DNA of 64,000 nt from Clostridium sp. JN-9 (GCF_004103695.1 NZ_CP035280.1:992001-1056000), one strand, 5' to 3'. Shown: positions 35,208-45,584, counted from the first letter of the stretch. The notes: generated by a model not told the origin, from the letters alone. Numbers and translations: made by a program.

Positions 35208-38200
35208 ATGAAAAAGAAAAGAAAATCCATAATAGCAATGGTACTGGCTATGATTTTTCAGCTTTCCACAATTTTAATTCCGGCAATGAAAGTTTATGCA
35301 GCAGATAGTGACATTACAGATAAATTTCAATTTATTACAGGAGTCAGCATAACAGATAAAGACGGCAATGCTCTTGGGGATAATGTGGACAAGGCTTCTG
35401 AGATTCATGTTAACTATACCTGGAGTATACCTAATGGACAGACTGTTGATTCAGGTGATTATTATACTATGCAGCTGCCAAAGGAGATAAAAATAGTAGC
35501 ACCTATAAGCCAGTCAATTAGTGTGGATGATGGTACTAAAATAGCAGACCTGAATATTGGAACAGATGGAAGTATAAAAATTACTTTTAATGACAATGTA
35601 AAAAATTATTCTGATGTAAATGGAGGGGTTTATGTTGACTGCCATTTTAACAGCAGTGAAATAGGAAACTCAAATCCTGTACCTATTACATTTAATTTAC
35701 AGGGAAGTGCAGTTTCTAAAACTGTGGATGTAAACTTTAAGCAGCCTGATCCAACTATTACAAAAGATGCTGCAGGCTCAGGCTATAATCCAGCAGATGA
35801 TACTATTACATGGCAGATAACTGTTAACAAAGAAGGAGTAAATGTTAATAATGCTGTTGTTACAGATACCATAGAAAACACACAAAAATTTGTAGAAGGT
35901 TCAGTTAAAATTAATGGAACACCTTCAGAGGACAACTATGATGCTGCAGCTAAAAAATTAACATTTAATCTTGGAAATATAAATTCAAAGCAGGTTATTA
36001 CCTATAAGACAAGTGTACATGATGATTTAGCTGCTAAAGCTCAGGGAAACTATAATTATAAAAATACTGCATCATTTAATTATGATAAAAGTGGTACACC
36101 TGTAAATATAACTTCAAATACAAAATCTGTTCCGGTATATGTAAAATACATCAGTAAGGATGGAACCTACAATGCCAAAACAAAGCAGATTGACTGGACA
36201 ATTACAGTTAATGAAAGTGGAAGAACAATTAACAATGCAGTGGTTAAAGATACTATTCCTGAGGGACTTGCTATAGATGCTGCTACTATTAAATTAAATT
36301 CAAATGAAGGTACAGAATATACAGCAGGAGGTATAGGATATACTGTTTCAGGACAGGATTTCACCTATAATTTAGGTAATATAAACAGCTTGCAGACCAT
36401 AAAATTTTCAACATCAGTGGATCCAGCTGTTTACAATTCTAATAATACTAAAAATTATTCTAATAAAGCTTATTTAACAGGTGATGGTGTGCCTGCTGGT
36501 ACATCCGCAGGCAAAGGTGTTGGGGTAAGCCCAAGTATAATAAAAAAGGCTGGGGCAGGCTATGATGCTTCTAAGGGAATAATAACCTGGAAGATTACTA
36601 TAAATAACGATAAAACAAATGTAGCCCCAAATGCAGTGATTACAGATACTATTCCAGAGGGGCAAAAATATATACCCGGTACTGCAAGTATAGATGATGA
36701 CACAAATGGCTCTTTTACTACTTTGGAAGACGGAAAGGTTGTTTACACCTTCAACAATAGTTTTAGCAAAACCTACACAATAACCTTTAAAACTCAGATA
36801 ACTGATGATACTCATTACAGAGCAAATTATAGCGGTAATTACAATAATCTTGTCAATATTACTGCTGCAGGCATAAAACAAGATACAACAGGAAATCAGA
36901 CAGTAAAAAGCAATATAATTCAAAAAAGCGGTAAAGGCTATGATTATTCAACCAGAGAGATTACATGGCAGATAGTAATAAATACTAATAAAATGAACAT
37001 AACGAATGCAGTGGTCACCGATGTTATTCCAGATGGTCAGGAGTATGTAGATGGGTCTGCAAATATAGATGGTGCAGCACAAGGTTCATTTAATAGTGAT
37101 TCTGATATAAATTCAACAGGAAAAGTTGTGTATACTTTCGAACCTGGGTCTACTATTAATAAAACATATACTATAACCTTCAAAACAAAGCTTACAGATT
37201 TAAGCATTTTTAATACCAGCGGTGATAAGACAATTAAAAATACTACATCTATTACTGGTGATGAAATACCTGTGAACGGTAATGCAGGCAGTACTGGTAC
37301 TCAGACTGTTAAAAATTCAGTAATTTCAAAGGAAGCTGGATATGTTAATGGCAAAGATTATATAGATTGGACAGTTAAAACCAATGCTAACTGGAGCATT
37401 CCTCTGGCTGGGGCAGTTATAACCGATACACTTCAGGATGGACTTTCACTTAATACTGATACTGTTGAGCTTTATAAGGCAGTTGTGAAGGCTGATGGTA
37501 GTCTTACTGAAGGTGAAAAGGTGGCATTAACTCCTGATGTGAAATACGACCCCGTTTCAAGATTGTTTACATTTACTTTTCCTGGAGATTCCGGTAACGG
37601 TGCATTTATTTTGAAGTTTACAACAATTGCATCTAAAGCAGGTGACTATTCAAATAAAGTTACTTTTAATGCAGCAACTGCAAGTCAAAGCGGAACTTCT
37701 GAACAAGTTAAGGTCTGGTATTCATCAGGAGGAGGCTGGGGTACTGGTAAAACCGGCAGTATTACTGTTGTAAAAGTAGACAGTGATAATAATTCCAAGA
37801 AACTATCAGGAGCTGTGTTTCAGCTTTTGGATCAGTATGGAAATGTGAAAGCAGTTTCACAGCCCACAGGGGCAGATGGTACTGCACTATTCGATAAGCT
37901 TCTGTATGATATAAATTATAGTGTTAAAGAAATAAAAGCGCCTGATGGATACAATTTAAGCAGTCAGGTTTATACATTCCAAATTAAGAGCTCCGATGTT
38001 CAAAAGAATATTACCTATAATTATTTGGACACCAAAATAACAGGTGGAATAAAAATAACAAAAACTGATGCATTAACTTCTTCTGTACTACCAGGTGCAG
38101 AAATAGGTGTATATGACAGCAGCAATAATCTTGTAAACAGTGGAAGAACTGGTGTGGGTGGAACAATAGAGTTTGACAATCTGGCTTATGGGAATTACTA

Positions 38201-39395
38201 CTTTGCCGAAAAAAATGCTCCTGAAGGATACATGTTAAATGATACTAAATATCCATTTAATATTACTGATAATGGAGTTATTTTGGCAGGATCTGTTTCT
38301 GACACAAAAATTACGGGCAATATATTATTTAAAAAAATAGGACAAAGCGGTAATCCTCTCAAAGATGCAGAATTTAAGCTTTATAAAAATACTGATACAG
38401 CCTTTGCCAATGCCGTGGCGACAGCAATAAGTGATGAAAATGGAAATGTGCAGTTTAATAATGTGGATTATGGCATTTATAATATAAAGGAGACAAAAGC
38501 TCCAGCTGGATATTATGTTTCCTCTGTGGTATTAACAGCAGATATTAACACAAATGGTGCCACAGAGTATGCAAGACCAACAGGAGACACAGGAAGTGGT
38601 TTATACAGCCTTACTGACTATTTTATTATTGTAAATATTCAAGGCTCGGTTAATATTAATAAAGCTGATGAAAATGGCAGCCCTCTTAAAGGTGCGGAAT
38701 TTACTTTGTTTGATTTAAATGGTAATCCGGTAAAAACAGCAGTTACAAATGAAAGCGGATTAGCACAATTTAATAATGTACAAAGTGGTAAATATACTAT
38801 AAAGGAAACCGAGGCTCCTTTGGGGTACACTATTTCTGATAAATCAGTTCCTGTAGAAGTAACCGAAAATGGTAAGTCTTACGATGCAGGTACAATAAAG
38901 GATACAAAAATAAAGTCTTCAATTCAGATTAGTAAAACAGATAAGGATGGAAATCTACTTTCTGGAGCTGAATTTACATTGTATGACTCAGAGGGTAATG
39001 CAATGCAGACTGTCGTATCTTCTTTGGATGGAATTGCACTATTTAATAATGTGACTTATGGAAACTACACTGCTAAAGAGACTAAAGCTCCCCTTAGGTA
39101 CACTATCAGCAGTGAAATAATTAAAATTAATGTGAATTCCCCTGAAATGCAGAAATTTGTTGTACAAGACGAAAAACAAAAGGATTCAAACCATGAAGAC
39201 ATAGATAATAAAGGTAACGGAAGTAATAATGATAAACAAAATGAAAATAATAAAGCCTCCTTAGAAAATGGCTCAAAGTTACCTAAAACAGGAAGCATAG
39301 TGGACTATGAAACATTATTGGCAGTTGGAGTAACATTCATAATAGCAGGTCTAAAGCTTATAATTAAAAGAAAAAATACAAGCAAAAGCATTTAA
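35208..39395 (+). CDS. LPXTG-anchored adhesin with collagen-binding-like and CnaB repeats
   Basis: About 1395 residues. Signal peptide (SIIAMVLAMIFQLSTILIPAMKVYA), an N-terminal MSCRAMM-like beta domain, and four or five collagen-binding-type repeats (TWQITVNKEGVNVNNAVVTD pattern, about residues 180-830). Five CnaB/SpaA domains follow (about 850-1330), each with the K....D start and E..AP.GY end that permit isopeptide bonds. Then come an Asn-rich linker, LPKTG, a membrane helix and a basic tail. Sortase would link it to the wall. ATG 35193 is in frame but overlaps the ribosome site GAGGGGTGA, so ATG 35208 is used. No sortase gene is in the window. Confidence 0.93.
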   Translation: MKKKRKSIIAMVLAMIFQLSTILIPAMKVYAADSDITDKFQFITGVSITDKDGNALGDNVDKASEIHVNYTWSIPNGQTVDSGDYYTMQLPKEIKIVAPISQSISVDDGTKIADLNIGTDGSIKITFNDNVKNYSDVNGGVYVDCHFNSSEIGNSNPVPITFNLQGSAVSKTVDVNFKQPDPTITKDAAGSGYNPADDTITWQITVNKEGVNVNNAVVTDTIENTQKFVEGSVKINGTPSEDNYDAAAKKLTFNLGNINSKQVITYKTSVHDDLAAKAQGNYNYKNTASFNYDKSGTPVNITSNTKSVPVYVKYISKDGTYNAKTKQIDWTITVNESGRTINNAVVKDTIPEGLAIDAATIKLNSNEGTEYTAGGIGYTVSGQDFTYNLGNINSLQTIKFSTSVDPAVYNSNNTKNYSNKAYLTGDGVPAGTSAGKGVGVSPSIIKKAGAGYDASKGIITWKITINNDKTNVAPNAVITDTIPEGQKYIPGTASIDDDTNGSFTTLEDGKVVYTFNNSFSKTYTITFKTQITDDTHYRANYSGNYNNLVNITAAGIKQDTTGNQTVKSNIIQKSGKGYDYSTREITWQIVINTNKMNITNAVVTDVIPDGQEYVDGSANIDGAAQGSFNSDSDINSTGKVVYTFEPGSTINKTYTITFKTKLTDLSIFNTSGDKTIKNTTSITGDEIPVNGNAGSTGTQTVKNSVISKEAGYVNGKDYIDWTVKTNANWSIPLAGAVITDTLQDGLSLNTDTVELYKAVVKADGSLTEGEKVALTPDVKYDPVSRLFTFTFPGDSGNGAFILKFTTIASKAGDYSNKVTFNAATASQSGTSEQVKVWYSSGGGWGTGKTGSITVVKVDSDNNSKKLSGAVFQLLDQYGNVKAVSQPTGADGTALFDKLLYDINYSVKEIKAPDGYNLSSQVYTFQIKSSDVQKNITYNYLDTKITGGIKITKTDALTSSVLPGAEIGVYDSSNNLVNSGRTGVGGTIEFDNLAYGNYYFAEKNAPEGYMLNDTKYPFNITDNGVILAGSVSDTKITGNILFKKIGQSGNPLKDAEFKLYKNTDTAFANAVATAISDENGNVQFNNVDYGIYNIKETKAPAGYYVSSVVLTADINTNGATEYARPTGDTGSGLYSLTDYFIIVNIQGSVNINKADENGSPLKGAEFTLFDLNGNPVKTAVTNESGLAQFNNVQSGKYTIKETEAPLGYTISDKSVPVEVTENGKSYDAGTIKDTKIKSSIQISKTDKDGNLLSGAEFTLYDSEGNAMQTVVSSLDGIALFNNVTYGNYTAKETKAPLRYTISSEIIKINVNSPEMQKFVVQDEKQKDSNHEDIDNKGNGSNNDKQNENNKASLENGSKLPKTGSIVDYETLLAVGVTFIIAGLKLIIKRKNTSKSI

Positions 39396-39405
39396 CTTAT
39401 TTATT

Positions 39406-39445
39406 TAATAGAGCTTCTTATTTAATTAAGACGCTCTATTATTTT
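39406..39445 (+). terminator. Terminator after the adhesin gene
   Basis: TAATAGAGC / GCTCTATTA with a loop of about 18 bases, followed by TTTTG. Confidence 0.75.
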
Positions 39446-39582
39446 GTAAAAAATCATTGCAGGAAGTATTTTAATAATAAGAAAAAATTAATAATTATTT
39501 AAACAAAATTTAATGTTTGTATAATATATTTAAATTTAGAAGGTTATATACTTTCTAATCTTATAATAATGGAGGTTAAAAA

Positions 39583-40449
39583 ATGAATAAAAAAATTGTC
39601 GCTATGGTAACCAGCTTAGTTATAGGCAGTACTATGCTTTTAGGAACTACTTATGCTAACGCTAAACAGCTTTCTGGTTATGACTCTTATAAAGCTGCAA
39701 TTAAGGATACTAAAAATTTGAAGAATGAAACGGCAAATTTAAAAGTATCTGTATATGATAATGGCAGCGATATAATGGATATGACCACTAATGCAAAAAT
39801 TAATCTGGCTTCAGATGCAATGAGCCACGAGACTTCTTTAAAATCATCTACTGAAACTGAAACTTTTAACATTTACAGGCAGAATGGGAAAAACATTTCT
39901 AAATCAAGCAGCAGCCCTGTATACAATGTGAGAGATGTAAAGGCCAGGAACAATAATAAGGCGCAAAATCCTGAGATAGAAAAAAGTGTTGAAACTATAG
40001 TTGATACATTAACGGGCAATATGAAAAATAATGTATCAGTCACTGATAATAATGGCAGTGGTAAAAAGGTATCAATAAATTTAAGTGAGAACGACGTTAC
40101 TCCATTGGTAGATGCAGTAACATCAATTGCTTTTATTGGAAATAGTGATAAACCAGTTTACAAAGAAAAAGCTGGAGAAATTAATTTATCAAATGTAATT
40201 CCAAAACTGCAAAGTAATGTAAAAGTTAAGAGTGCAGTAGTAACTGGAGATATAAATAATAATGATATCATTAACAATCAAGCTGCAAAAATAGTTATAA
40301 CAGGTACAGATGCTCAGGGAAAAACTCATGAAATCACTATAAATATGAATTTTGACATAGCTAATATTAACAGCACAACTCCGGATACAGTTGACTTAAC
40401 TGGAAAACAAGTAAAAAATATAACACAGCAGTTTAGAGAAGAAAATTAA
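39583..40449 (+). CDS. Secreted protein of unknown function
   Basis: 288 residues with a clear signal peptide (KIVAMVTSLVIGSTMLLGTTYANA). The mature part is rich in Asn, Lys and Thr and predicted to be mostly beta, with no Cys. I do not recognise the family. Good ribosome site ATGGAGG. It has its own terminator and stands between the adhesin and an ABC transporter. Confidence 0.75.
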   Translation: MNKKIVAMVTSLVIGSTMLLGTTYANAKQLSGYDSYKAAIKDTKNLKNETANLKVSVYDNGSDIMDMTTNAKINLASDAMSHETSLKSSTETETFNIYRQNGKNISKSSSSPVYNVRDVKARNNNKAQNPEIEKSVETIVDTLTGNMKNNVSVTDNNGSGKKVSINLSENDVTPLVDAVTSIAFIGNSDKPVYKEKAGEINLSNVIPKLQSNVKVKSAVVTGDINNNDIINNQAAKIVITGTDAQGKTHEITINMNFDIANINSTTPDTVDLTGKQVKNITQQFREEN

Positions 40450-40465
40450 TAAGGCAGGGATATGG

Positions 40466-40503
40466 CTAAAAAATGGGCTGGCTTTCGGCCATCCATTTTT
40501 TAG
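40466..40503 (+). terminator. Terminator after the secreted-protein gene
   Basis: CTAAAAAATGG / CCATTTTTTAG with an inner GGC/GCC stem. Confidence 0.85.
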
Positions 40504-40527
40504 TGCTATTTATAGAGAGGAAATAAT

Positions 40528-41265
40528 ATGGAAAAGGTTTTAGAAGTAAGAAACTTAACTAAGCTTTATAGAAATGGAAGAGGAGTAAAAAATATAAATT
40601 TTCATATAAATAAAGGTGAAATCTTTGGTTTTCTCGGACCAAATGGTGCAGGCAAAACTACAGTGATGAAGTCAATTATGGGATTAAATATGTTTCAGAG
40701 CGGAGAAGTTAAAATCCTGGGCTTTAATATAAAAACTCAATTGGAAAAAGCTCTTGAAAAAGTAGGAGCAATTATTGAAACTGCTGATGCTTATGAATAT
40801 ATGAGTGCGTATAATAATTTAAAAATAGCTGCTAGGTTTTACAGTGGTATTAAGGAATCAGATATAGATGAAATACTGGACTTGGTGGACCTTAAGAAAT
40901 TTAAAAATGAAAAAGTTTCTAAATTTTCTCTGGGAATGAGACAAAGATTGGCTCTGGCTTTAGCACTTATATCTGATCCGCAGCTGGTAATTTTAGATGA
41001 GCCTACAAATGGACTGGATATTGAAGGTACAGTAAAAATGAGAAATTTAATAACTGAATTGGCAGATAAAAAGCACATAACATTTTTTATTTCAAGTCAT
41101 CTTGTACATGAAATAGAGCTCATATGCAGCAGAGTTGCTATAATTGATAATGGAAAGCTGATCAATGATGGTGAAGAAATTAAAAAAATAAAAGAAAAAT
41201 ATGAAACTTTAGAGGACTTTTATATGCATGAGATAAATCAAAGGAGGGCTGACTCTAATGAATAG
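40528..41265 (+). CDS. ABC transporter ATP-binding protein
   Basis: 245 residues with Walker A GPNGAGKTT, signature FSLGMRQR, Walker B LVILDEPTNGLD and switch His in ISSHL. Of the bacitracin-resistance-like group but shorter than the paralogue at 10255. Overlaps the permease gene by 8 bases. Substrate unknown. Confidence 0.92.
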   Translation: MEKVLEVRNLTKLYRNGRGVKNINFHINKGEIFGFLGPNGAGKTTVMKSIMGLNMFQSGEVKILGFNIKTQLEKALEKVGAIIETADAYEYMSAYNNLKIAARFYSGIKESDIDEILDLVDLKKFKNEKVSKFSLGMRQRLALALALISDPQLVILDEPTNGLDIEGTVKMRNLITELADKKHITFFISSHLVHEIELICSRVAIIDNGKLINDGEEIKKIKEKYETLEDFYMHEINQRRADSNE

Positions 41266-42007
41266 CCTGAAAGCAAATATTATAAATGAAATTGAAAAGC
41301 TTTTTTTAAAGAAAAAAATAGCAGTGTTTTTAATAATCACAGCAGTGCTGTGTTTTCTTTCAACATTTTTTGTGTCAAATATTCAAGGAAAGTTGGTATT
41401 TGTTGCTTTAAATTCAATGAGTTTTCCTTTGATGATTTTAAGCGTATTTACAAATGTATTTTTGCCTTTATTTATATTTATGGCAGTTTCGGAGCTATTT
41501 TCTGGTGAAGTTGGGTCTAAATCCATGAAATTAGTCTTTATGAGGCCAATTAGCAGATTTAAAGTTTTTATTTCTAAAAATATTGCAGTAACTGTATACA
41601 TAATTATTAATTTATTAGTGGTTCTTATTGTTTCTTTGGGATCAGCATTTCTCCTGCACCATGGATTTATGATTAAAAGCATTCCACAGGTTGTCTTTGC
41701 ATATCTTATAGATATTTTTCCAGCAGTGGTTCTGGCAATATTTTCTGCATTTATAGCACAGCTTTTTAAAAGCAGCAGCGGAGCCTTAATTACCTGTACA
41801 TTATCCTATATTGGAATTAAAATATTATCTATACTTATAAATGGTATGAATAACAGCATATTTACATCCTATTTAAACTGGTATTCATTGTGGCTTAAGG
41901 GAAGCTCAGGCATTTCCAGAAATATTAATATTTTATTTATGATGTTATCATATGCAATAATATTTTTTACACTTGGCTATTATTTATTTGATAAGAAGGA
42001 AGTATAA
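41258..42007 (+). CDS. ABC-2 type transporter permease
   Basis: 249 residues, six hydrophobic helices (first at about residues 20-38), with the ELFSGEVGSKSMKLVFMRPISR segment common in ABC-2 permeases. Start follows AAGGAGGGCTGA inside the ATPase gene. Partner of the preceding ATPase. Role likely export or resistance, but unproven. Confidence 0.85.
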   Translation: MNSLKANIINEIEKLFLKKKIAVFLIITAVLCFLSTFFVSNIQGKLVFVALNSMSFPLMILSVFTNVFLPLFIFMAVSELFSGEVGSKSMKLVFMRPISRFKVFISKNIAVTVYIIINLLVVLIVSLGSAFLLHHGFMIKSIPQVVFAYLIDIFPAVVLAIFSAFIAQLFKSSSGALITCTLSYIGIKILSILINGMNNSIFTSYLNWYSLWLKGSSGISRNINILFMMLSYAIIFFTLGYYLFDKKEV

Positions 42008-42119
42008 TTAACTAATAATCATTTTCATTTATCTCAAATATGTGATAAAATATATATGTAATAAAAATATTAATTATTTTCTATATAGATAAGGAAAATT
42101 GCCTTTGGGAGGTATAGAT

Positions 42120-42887
42120 ATGAAAAAAGTTGTATTGCTAAGACATGGAGAAAGTTTATGGAATAAGGAAAATAAATTTACAGGCTGGGCAGATATAGAG
42201 CTGTCTGAAAAAGGAATTGAAGAAGCAAAAATGGCTGGCAGAATATTAAAAGAAGAAGGATATACATTTGATGTAGGTTTTACATCAATGCTGAAAAGAT
42301 CTATAAAAACTTTATGGTATGTGCTAGACGAATTAGAGCTTTTATGGATTCCTGTGGAAAGATCATGGCGATTGAACGAAAGACACTATGGTGCTTTACA
42401 GGGCTTAAATAAAGCTGAAACAGCGGCAAAATATGGACAAGATCAGGTGCAGAAGTGGAGAAGAGATTCTAATGTTTATCCACCAGCTTTGGATAAAATG
42501 GATAAAAGATATCCTGGATTTGATGCAAGATACAAAGACTTAAAGGAAGATGAAATCCCTCTTACGGAAAACTTAAATGATACAATTAAAAGGGTAATCC
42601 CATACTGGAATGAAATAATTGCACCAACAATAAGGCTGAACAAAAAAGTTATAATATCTGCTCACGGTAACAGCTTAAGGGCTCTTGTTAAATACCTTGA
42701 TAATCTTTCCAATGAAGAGGTATCAAATTTAAATATTCCAACTGGCACACCTTTAGTTTATGAATTAGATGATAATTTAAAACCAATAAGACACTATTAC
42801 CTTGGTGATGCAGATGAAATTGCAAAGGCTCAACAGGCAGTAGCAAACCAGGGACGGTTAACAAATAAAATCAGTAAAATCGGGTAA
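42120..42887 (+). CDS. gpmA: 2,3-bisphosphoglycerate-dependent phosphoglycerate mutase
   Basis: Interconverts 3- and 2-phosphoglycerate in glycolysis. The N-terminal [16 protein letters not shown] holds the phospho-His; [22 protein letters not shown] and [14 protein letters not shown] complete the active site. TTG 42099 is in frame, but ATG 42120 follows GGGAGGT. The usual end ...AVANQGK is followed here by about 10 extra codons (LTNKISKIG) encoded by the dispersed repeat, so the C-terminus derives from repeat insertion or shared sequence. Confidence 0.95.
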   Translation: MKKVVLLRHGESLWNKENKFTGWADIELSEKGIEEAKMAGRILKEEGYTFDVGFTSMLKRSIKTLWYVLDELELLWIPVERSWRLNERHYGALQGLNKAETAAKYGQDQVQKWRRDSNVYPPALDKMDKRYPGFDARYKDLKEDEIPLTENLNDTIKRVIPYWNEIIAPTIRLNKKVIISAHGNSLRALVKYLDNLSNEEVSNLNIPTGTPLVYELDDNLKPIRHYYLGDADEIAKAQQAVANQGRLTNKISKIG

Positions 42888-42991
42888 AATTGGGGACGGT
42901 TAACAAATAAGATCAGTAAGATTGGGTAAAATTGGGGACGGTTAACAAATTATTTAAGTATTTTGGTAACGAAAATTAATTAACCGTCCCC
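42851..42991. repeat. 42-bp tandem repeats ending in an inverted pair (REPIN-like)
   Basis: Three cores GGGGACGGTTAAC start 42 bases apart (42851, 42892 and 42934 counted with the variable first G). A fourth copy in opposite orientation follows (42980-42991). Copies three and four form a 58-bp inverted pair able to fold into a hairpin. The first copy lies inside the gpmA reading frame. Confidence 0.85.
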
Positions 42992-43062
42992 ATAATTCAG
43001 CCTAAAATTTTCATTTACAGCATATATTGTATTGATTAATTTTTTTATGGGAGTTTTTATTT

Positions 43063-43620
43063 ATGTATTATGATTCAAACTTACTTAGAAATAATTCATA
43101 CAATAGACAAAGTGCTGTGGATTATGCTGTTAAATATGCATTAAACCCAAACAGCCAATATAGATATTTTCCATTGATTCACGATAGCAGCGGAGACTGT
43201 GCTAATTTTTTGTCTCAGTGTCTGAGGGCGGGGGGAGCTCCTATGAGCTTTAAATATGGAAATGAATGGTGGTATAATAATCAAGGGACCTTAAACAATG
43301 TAAAGGATGATACCTGGTCCATATCATGGGCCGTAGCACATTCATTGTATTGGTACTTGAAAATAAATGGAAGTAAAAATACAAGTGGATCTGTTAAAGG
43401 TGCTGAGGTTAACTATACAAATCAGCTTGAATTAGGTGATGTTATTTTTTATGAAGATTACAAAGGCTTAATTTTTCATTCTGCCATGATTACTTCATTT
43501 GCGGCTTCAAATGGTACTAAGATGCCTTTAATCAGTCATCATTCTTATGAGGCTTTAAATGTACCATATATAAAGGACTATCCTTATAAAAAAGTTCACT
43601 TTTTAAAAATAATAATCTAA
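43063..43620 (+). CDS. Amidase-domain (Amidase_6) protein
   Basis: 185 residues: an NlpC/P60-like amidase domain of the Amidase_6 type. It has an AVDYAVKYAL helix, DCANFLSQCLRAGG (catalytic Cys) and LGDVIFYE/IFHSAMIT (His) blocks. Family members are usually wall-acting, but no signal peptide is present here, so the location is unclear. Start follows TGGGAG. Confidence 0.8.
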   Translation: MYYDSNLLRNNSYNRQSAVDYAVKYALNPNSQYRYFPLIHDSSGDCANFLSQCLRAGGAPMSFKYGNEWWYNNQGTLNNVKDDTWSISWAVAHSLYWYLKINGSKNTSGSVKGAEVNYTNQLELGDVIFYEDYKGLIFHSAMITSFAASNGTKMPLISHHSYEALNVPYIKDYPYKKVHFLKIII

Positions 43621-43644
43621 GATGATAAAAATAAGGAGCGTATA

Positions 43645-44418
43645 ATGGAAGATTGGTTTACTGTTGAAAATATTGATAAAAGCACATTTGCTATTAGTGA
43701 ATACGGACACTGGGAGAAAACACATTCATACCTTTTACTAGGTACAAAATATGCCCTGTTAATAGATACAGGATTGGGAATAGGAAATATAAAAAAGGAA
43801 GTAAATAAATTAACCAATTTGCCGGTAAAGGTTGTAACAACTCATGTTCATTGGGATCATATAGGCGGACACAAGTTTTTCAATAACATATATGTTCATG
43901 AGAATGATGCACAATGGTTAAGAAATGGACTTCCAATACCAATAAGCGTAATAAGAAAAAATATCATAAAAGAGCCATTTACTAAAAAACCTCCTGAGGA
44001 ATTTGATATAAATAAATATTTCACATTCATCAGTGGTGCAATTAATATACTTAAAGATAGGGATATAATAAATATTGGAGCTAGGGAACTAGATGTTATA
44101 CACACACCAGGTCATTCCCCGGGGCATATTTGTTTATTTGAAGAGAAGACCGGATATTTATTTACTGGAGATCTAATATACTTAGGGACACTTTATGCAT
44201 TTTATCCAAGCACAAATCCTAAGGATTACAAAAATTCTATAGATAAAATTTCTAAGTTAAAAGGAGTAATCAAAATACTTCCAGGTCATAATGATTTAGA
44301 AATTCCAAAGGATATTATTCAAAGAGTAAAACATGCATTTCAGCATTTAGAAGATATTAAATTATTGTCTCACGGTAGCGGTACTTTTAACTTTGGAGAC
44401 TTTAACATACAATTATAG
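43645..44418 (+). CDS. MBL-fold metallo-hydrolase
   Basis: 257 residues with the metallo-beta-lactamase metal motif THVHWDHIGGH, HTPGHSPGH, FTGDLIY and LPGHND. Substrate not evident; glyoxalase-II-like or lactonase activities are common. Begins 24 bases after the amidase stop with AAGGAGCG, so the two genes are probably co-transcribed. Confidence 0.88.
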   Translation: MEDWFTVENIDKSTFAISEYGHWEKTHSYLLLGTKYALLIDTGLGIGNIKKEVNKLTNLPVKVVTTHVHWDHIGGHKFFNNIYVHENDAQWLRNGLPIPISVIRKNIIKEPFTKKPPEEFDINKYFTFISGAINILKDRDIINIGARELDVIHTPGHSPGHICLFEEKTGYLFTGDLIYLGTLYAFYPSTNPKDYKNSIDKISKLKGVIKILPGHNDLEIPKDIIQRVKHAFQHLEDIKLLSHGSGTFNFGDFNIQL

Positions 44419-44437
44419 ATGAGATACAAATAATCTG

Positions 44438-44460
44438 CAGGGCATGGACCCTGTTTTTTT
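44438..44460 (+). terminator. Terminator after the MBL gene
   Basis: CAGGG / CCCTG with loop CATGGA and seven or eight T. Confidence 0.9.
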
Positions 44461-44489
44461 ATTTTTTTATTAATAAAAGGCAAAAACAA

Positions 44490-44502
44490 GTTAACCGCCC
44501 CC
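44490..44502 (-). repeat. Variant dispersed repeat (GTTAACCGCCCCC)
   Basis: One copy of the family with a T-to-C change in the core, in the 280-base gap between the MBL and TPR genes. Downstream (about 44530-44660) an open frame ends ERAFFKFTSYMEKSF and may be an old gene tail; I could not identify it. Confidence 0.6.
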
Positions 44503-44669
44503 GATTTAACCACAAAAGCTAAGTAATAATAATGAAAATGGAAACAGAAATAAGAATCATATTATTAACAGGCTATACATAATATTTTGCCAAGATAAGG
44601 AAGAAAGGGCATTTTTCAAATTCACATCATATATGGAAAAAAGCTTTTAATGTTTCTTTTTAAATACGA

Positions 44670-44693
44670 GGGATGATTATTTTAAATCATCCC
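44670..44693. terminator. Terminator of the TPR gene (both strands possible)
   Basis: GGGATGATT / AATCATCCC directly after the TPR stop codon, with GTTTTTAT on the plus-strand side. Confidence 0.75.
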
Positions 44694-44697
44694 GTTT

Positions 44698-45405
44698 TTA
44701 TGATATTTTTACCATATCCTTCATAATCATATACTGGCTTTTATACCATTCATCATCAGGTGTGAGTTCATAAGCTTTTTTTGCAAAATTAAGTGCATTT
44801 TCCCAGTCATCCATTTCCTTATATATAAATGCTTTGCCTAAATAAGCTTCACTTTCGCAATCATTTACCTTGATAGCATTTGAATATATTCTCAGGGCTT
44901 CATTAATCTGCCCCATATTCCTTAGAAGATCTGCTTTTTCACAAAGGGCTTCATAAAAATCAGGCTTTAATTTTAAACATGTGTTATAACAGGCCAAAGC
45001 TCTGTTGATTTGCCCTAAATAGATATAAAAACCAGCTTTTTTGAAATATAAATCTGGATTTTTACTATCACTTTTAATGAGTTTATTACAGTATCTAAGG
45101 GCCTTTTGAAAATCAGCCATTTCGTCATAGACTTCTATTAAATCCAGGTATGCTTCCACACTATTTGGTACAAGCTTAATATATTTCTTAAGACAATCCT
45201 CTGCTTCATCTACTTCAAACATACCCATATGTGCTTTAGCCTTTACCAGATAAGTTTCAGCAAAGTTTTTGTCTAATTGAAGAGCTTTATCAAAATACTT
45301 AAAGGCTTCTCTTATTTTATTTTCATGGTAATATAGGAATTTACCTTTATCAAGATATTCCTGTATTTTATCTTTATTTTTATCGGTTGTCTTTATATTT
45401 TCCAT
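44698..45405 (-). CDS. Tetratricopeptide repeat protein
   Basis: 235 residues made of about six 34-residue TPR units (pattern A...F.KAL.L.P....AY), with no signal peptide or membrane helix, so a cytoplasmic scaffold. Partner unknown. ATG 45423 is in frame, but its codons form the AGGAGA ribosome site of ATG 45405. Confidence 0.88.
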   Translation of the reverse strand: MENIKTTDKNKDKIQEYLDKGKFLYYHENKIREAFKYFDKALQLDKNFAETYLVKAKAHMGMFEVDEAEDCLKKYIKLVPNSVEAYLDLIEVYDEMADFQKALRYCNKLIKSDSKNPDLYFKKAGFYIYLGQINRALACYNTCLKLKPDFYEALCEKADLLRNMGQINEALRIYSNAIKVNDCESEAYLGKAFIYKEMDDWENALNFAKKAYELTPDDEWYKSQYMIMKDMVKIS

Positions 45406-45584
45406 ATAATCTCTCCTATTCATGTGATTTACTTTCTATCTATGGATTATTGACATAAACTTTAAATATATACTTAATTTAATTATTTTAATAAAGTTTT
45501 AAAGATAGAGAATTTATTTTACTTATCAGGGTAATATTGTTATTATAGAAATATATAAAACAAAAAAATATAGGGGGTTTTAAC

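Noticed and set aside
42851-42991. Possible mini-CRISPR (42-bp spaced repeats)
   Set aside because: The intervening DNA is also repeated, the last copy is inverted, and no cas genes are present.
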